Source: an uncultured Eubacterium sp. (GTDB taxonomy: Bacteria; Bacillota; Clostridia; Lachnospirales; Lachnospiraceae). From it: 34,593 bases of DNA. Under the pieces are notes generated by a model, which ran no database searches, was not told where the DNA came from, and saw only the letters and a program-made list of their open reading frames with translations. The stretch's first letter is position 1. Each line of letters starts with the position of its first letter. The stretch is taken from contig CAJTLS010000004.1 in assembly GCA_910577295.1 (NCBI GenBank), positions 1 through 34,593 of the forward strand, read 5' to 3'. Of the stretch, positions 31,901 to 34,593 are shown piece by piece. Position numbers and translations under genes: made by a program.

Positions 31901-34593
31901 AGGTTGGATGGACTGCACAAGCGGAACAAAAGTAACGAACAGGCAGACTTCCGGCACATGGTATCTCCATGCGCTGGCGAATTATAATGCCACGGGTACG
32001 AACGCTTATGATTCGCGCAGTTTCAATTTTTCAAACGGCGCCTCTGGTGAGCTGCCGGAACTAAACCTGTCTGTGGACAACAGCACATGGGTGAGAGAGA
32101 GGAAAATCAATATCACTACAAGGAAGCCGGCAAACGCTTCGGTGACGGTCAAAACACCGTCCGGAGCGGTGGAGACAGTTACGGGTACGGCCTATACGGC
32201 GACGGCCAACGGCAGCTATACCTTTACTCTCACTGCAGGAGAGGAAAAAGTGGTAAAATCCGCCACGGTTGCGAAGATTGACAGGACGGCGCCTGCGGCG
32301 CAGGTTATAGAGCCGGAGGAAAACATTCAGTCCGAAAATGTGACGTTCACCGTTAAGCCTGCCGATGCGGGCGGCTCCGGCGTAAAAAATGTTACGGGAA
32401 CATGGACGAAGACTACGAATGGCGGCAGTTCGGTGACGGAGAATGCTGTGCTGACAAAACAGAGTGACGGTACATATAAGGCCGTGACGACAGGGACTGC
32501 CGGCAGCACATACACATATCATTTGAACCTTACCGTGACGGACAATGCGGGCAATACTGCGGCTGCGGCTTCCGGTACCTGCACGGTCAATCTCAAAGCG
32601 CCGGTTGTTACAGTGAAGAAGACAGGTAGCACGAATAAAGGGGATACCTATACCTATACGGTAAATGCGAACGGCAATACCATTACCGCAGTTAATTTAC
32701 CGGACGGCAGCAATACAACTGCGTTAAGCGGCAGCTTCACACTGACTGCACCTGGTACCTACTATGTGACTGTCAGCGATACAGCAGGGCATGTGGTGAC
32801 CAGTTCGCCTATGACCGTGGCAGAGGGTGTGGACGGCGACGCACCTGAGGTTCGCGCATACCAGAGAGATACAAACTGGACGAAGTCGGCAGAGATTGAA
32901 CTCTCGATTTACGAGGAAAGCGACATAAAGGAAATCAAATTACAGGGAGGAGGGGTGACGAAGACCCTTTCACTTACTGATGGCAGTCTGAAAAAAGAGG
33001 ACGGCTCTTCCTCCGCCTATCGGTATACTGATATTGGCATTACAACCAACGCCACCTATACCGTCACTGTAACTGACATAAATGGAAATCAGGGAACGGC
33101 GCAGTATACCGTCTCAAATATTGACAGAACCGCCCCGGCGTTGACTGCGAAAGTAACTGCGACACCGAAAGCAAGCGGCTGGTATACGGATGCAACGGTG
33201 CCTGTGGTGATGACCTTTAACGATGTTGCGCCTGCAAATAATGAGGGCGGCAGTAAGACGAGTGGGATTGCTGCGGTGCAGTATAAGCTGGTGACGGAAG
33301 AGGAAAAAAATACGGGGAATGAGCCGTCTGGATTAAAGTCTGTGCCGGATTCTGAAATTGAAAAAGGCAACTATACCGTCAATCTCACGCAGATGGGAAT
33401 CTGGTATCTGTATGTGAAAGTGACGGATAAAGCGGGGAACGAATATAAGGATTACTGTAGAGCGACGGGAACTACGGGCACGCTGGAGATTAAGAAAGAC
33501 CAGTCCAAGGGAAGTCTCGCAAGCCTTACCGGCCCGGCGACTGCGCAGAAAGAAACGGACGGGCTTGCGATGACGATTAACGTGAATTACGGGCCTTCCG
33601 GTGCCGAGATGACCGCTATGGGGCAGACAGCGCCGATTGGAACGCTTCCACCACATGCCGGACCATCGACGAAGAAAGGAAGCGTCACCTATACAACGAA
33701 ACAGCTTGGCTTGAACCGGTACTATATCGAACCGACCTCATGGGGCAGTAAATATTACTGGACATATTATGTGCGTCGTGTGACATTTGACAGTCAGGGC
33801 GGTAGTGACGTACCGTCGCTTTTGGTGTGGACGAAACAGAACAGCACATCCACAAGCACGGCCGTGGACTGTAAGGTAGAAAAGCCGGCAGACCCGACAC
33901 GCAAAGGTTATACGTTTGGCGGCTGGTACACCGACGCAGCCTGCACGGACGGCAGGGAATTTGATTTCTCTGACAGTCAGACACAGGTGCGCATAGATAC
34001 TACGCTCTATGCCAAGTGGACGGCGGACGTCTATCAGGTGGAATATCATCTGAATATGCCGGGGTATATCATACACAAGGATGAGACTGGTAAACGAAAA
34101 TACAGCAAATATAAGGAATATACGGAGACGCCTTACGAGGCGCCTGAGGATAAGAAAACATATCTTTATGGGCAGAACATGGCGCTGCCTGTTCCTACAC
34201 TTCCCGCCAAGGTAGACACCTATACCCTGACAGGCTTTACTTTTGATGGCTGGTATGATAATCCGGAATATACGGGCAGAAAATATACATCTATCGGGGC
34301 GGAGGAAACGGGCGACAAGCAATACTATGCGCGCTGGTTAGATACGAAGATGCCTACTTATGCTAGTGAGTGGCATTGGGGTGTATACGGAACCAGCAGT
34401 TGGTTCCATGGGGGCAAGATTGGTTTAGGCTTTCAAGATAATGTTGCTATAGATAAGACTTCAATGGAGGTTCAAATCGATGGCGGAGATTGGAAGAAAC
34501 CTAAAGAGAGCGATATAGTAGGCCCTAATTTTAACTATGGTGATTCTGTAGTTGCTTCATTTTATCTTCAGGGGGAGGCCTCGAACCCGCTAT
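28920..34593 (+). CDS. Large secreted surface protein with Ig-like and InlB/Flg_new repeats (3' end beyond the window)
   Basis: The frame is open for 1,891 codons and runs off the right edge. The basic N-terminus and hydrophobic stretch LRILAALLALCVF form a signal peptide, with possible cleavage after VLARA. A VTSC at 28-31 also fits a lipobox. The body is rich in Thr, Ser, Gly, Asn and Val and beta-like. An N-terminal domain (to about residue 245) is followed by an Ig-like domain near 250-345 (PTLTVGETCNVTGTADPGS). Further Ig-like modules repeat, two of them starting IDRTAPA at about 1120 and 1400. Two Listeria-Bacteroides (Flg_new/InlB B) repeats lie at about 1620-1700 and 1710-1800, each with GWY and YA(K/R)W. 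GGAGG stands before the ATG. It is probably a cell-surface adhesin or host/polysaccharide-binding protein; the anchor would be beyond the window. Confidence 0.85.
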   Translation, partial: MSERNHIKSKRKRRLRILAALLALCVFVTSCPNMPGAVLARAAETEAEVSDNGQGDYMKYANNESGNGFTVFKVQGLDNGATIQTTYRNDGYRTVSKAGTATINWNAPRNVAMGNSLYGSRDIKLVYNGRYAQIRYTVENRGSTAQDFQIGSSADVMIGNNDYAPVVGTASGLKMEGSPNNNYTYNLVASTVDTLWYGHYRAAPDNVFNDLEDKTKVYDGDSGMAWSWSGTVDPGKKWSRYVLLGVGELPEPPHKPTLTVKNPTLTVGETCNVTGTADPGSTVCVEVAGEEFRAVTDKNGRFSIPVTLPEHVPVGETTLYCHAVSPEGGISETVTATATVTQEPFINLTDAEAVILEDSVLDDAWYKGFIMDSFGSVSYTKTVNSAAVGTYTVVYTAKAAGCPDKTAKLKVIVMPGPLELSAATATRVSGKNSFNLSATLRGTGGENITETGFVWGVMVNPTIAFNNGRKKTATPVKKKNGSLKVTAEQIVDGANYYVRAYAKNAAGQVWYGEQEQFSINGKQYGTFTIKNNGNNNFTVTRTEGTGGKQKVYYRTVNGSAVSGTHFSGKSSYLTFAEGEIQKTVTISESGVNAAFSGKLATAYTNADRVYWMEIYRVDGGGKLGSAVKAKRTMAKSADYTVNRDVYNEISKNHPTNNDNNIVADRSKSKDHQPYFKNNRGYNQSHGQMNFNVRRSLDVGSDKECAYLKATADGFNYRLQFTGKEDEDGYEHIWIANHTPNDFESSNEHNGPININDSRFGAAQYTARWDIDNRKEANITVPGAASRTNLSGFSTSVRSGSVSGDYLVFGVNDVVNVWFASTGKNTDKWRVNSYKDWVKVRDNKEPQLVRVAGVGSGTYKSGDAVTLSLVFDEIVDKQNSTLSLVSLDTTWGTFTYAGGEDTNVLYFKGTIPQNASGTLKVNKINGANKIKDMCGTSGKESGGTGSVSVAVDNKTPNVSITNPSLVGGMAQATITASNADSVRYAWTTSAAVPVTGWMDCTSGTKVTNRQTSGTWYLHALANYNATGTNAYDSRSFNFSNGASGELPELNLSVDNSTWVRERKINITTRKPANASVTVKTPSGAVETVTGTAYTATANGSYTFTLTAGEEKVVKSATVAKIDRTAPAAQVIEPEENIQSENVTFTVKPADAGGSGVKNVTGTWTKTTNGGSSVTENAVLTKQSDGTYKAVTTGTAGSTYTYHLNLTVTDNAGNTAAAASGTCTVNLKAPVVTVKKTGSTNKGDTYTYTVNANGNTITAVNLPDGSNTTALSGSFTLTAPGTYYVTVSDTAGHVVTSSPMTVAEGVDGDAPEVRAYQRDTNWTKSAEIELSIYEESDIKEIKLQGGGVTKTLSLTDGSLKKEDGSSSAYRYTDIGITTNATYTVTVTDINGNQGTAQYTVSNIDRTAPALTAKVTATPKASGWYTDATVPVVMTFNDVAPANNEGGSKTSGIAAVQYKLVTEEEKNTGNEPSGLKSVPDSEIEKGNYTVNLTQMGIWYLYVKVTDKAGNEYKDYCRATGTTGTLEIKKDQSKGSLASLTGPATAQKETDGLAMTINVNYGPSGAEMTAMGQTAPIGTLPPHAGPSTKKGSVTYTTKQLGLNRYYIEPTSWGSKYYWTYYVRRVTFDSQGGSDVPSLLVWTKQNSTSTSTAVDCKVEKPADPTRKGYTFGGWYTDAACTDGREFDFSDSQTQVRIDTTLYAKWTADVYQVEYHLNMPGYIIHKDETGKRKYSKYKEYTETPYEAPEDKKTYLYGQNMALPVPTLPAKVDTYTLTGFTFDGWYDNPEYTGRKYTSIGAEETGDKQYYARWLDTKMPTYASEWHWGVYGTSSWFHGGKIGLGFQDNVAIDKTSMEVQIDGGDWKKPKESDIVGPNFNYGDSVVASFYLQGEASNPL

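Noticed and set aside
29292..34322. Many minus-strand frames opposite the large surface protein
   Set aside because: They are shadows of one continuous plus-strand frame with a signal peptide and repeat domains, and none has family resemblance.
1..34593. CRISPR array, tRNA or rRNA genes
   Set aside because: No regularly spaced repeats and no cloverleaf or rRNA-like sequence were noticed; a dedicated scan was not possible.

Overview
The window looks like a chromosomal segment of a Gram-positive anaerobe of the Clostridia, most likely Lachnospiraceae-like. This rests on strong AGGAGG-type ribosome sites, frequent TTG/GTG starts, a Csp-type S8 protease, DUF3793 and DUF6870-like proteins, tandem large serine recombinases and a clostridial-style polyamine transporter. 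It is a mosaic of backbone genes and acquired pieces. No rRNA, tRNA or CRISPR array was seen.

Region 1 (57-13107) is one S8 subtilisin-like protease gene split by an 11.3-kb integrated element. The 5' part ends right after the catalytic Asp codon and the 3' part carries the catalytic His and Ser. Joining base 442 to base 11757 restores one frame of about 578 codons. The element ends carry mirror-image half-sites around a GG dinucleotide, as expected for a serine integrase. The element holds (a) a five-gene minus-strand operon matching the STM4015-STM4014-STM4013-STM4012-STM4011 set (LRR-like protein, ATP-grasp, alkaline-phosphatase-superfamily hydrolase, two radical SAM proteins), with STM4011 fused to a HAD phosphatase; (b) a small DUF6870-like gene; and (c) three consecutive large serine recombinases reading toward the right end.

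Region 2 (13108-16813) is AT-rich and defence-flavoured. It has an 846-residue protein combining an SF1 helicase, a PD-(D/E)XK nuclease and a DEDDh exonuclease, followed by the decayed remains of an AbiE type IV toxin-antitoxin pair.

Region 3 (16814-24565) is backbone-like: an SDR oxidoreductase, a potABCD-type polyamine transporter operon with overlapping genes, a DUF3793 protein, an Hsp20 chaperone, and an ABC ATPase whose permease gene breaks off after about 23 codons.

Region 4 (24541-28688) looks like a replacement island at that break: a TetR regulator with a good promoter and candidate operator, acetolactate synthase large and small subunits, and a convergent stand-alone DUF262 protein, the last two sharing a perfect 15-bp bidirectional terminator.

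Region 5 (28920 to the end) is the start of a very large secreted, Ig-like and InlB/Flg_new-repeat surface protein that runs out of the window after 1,891 codons.
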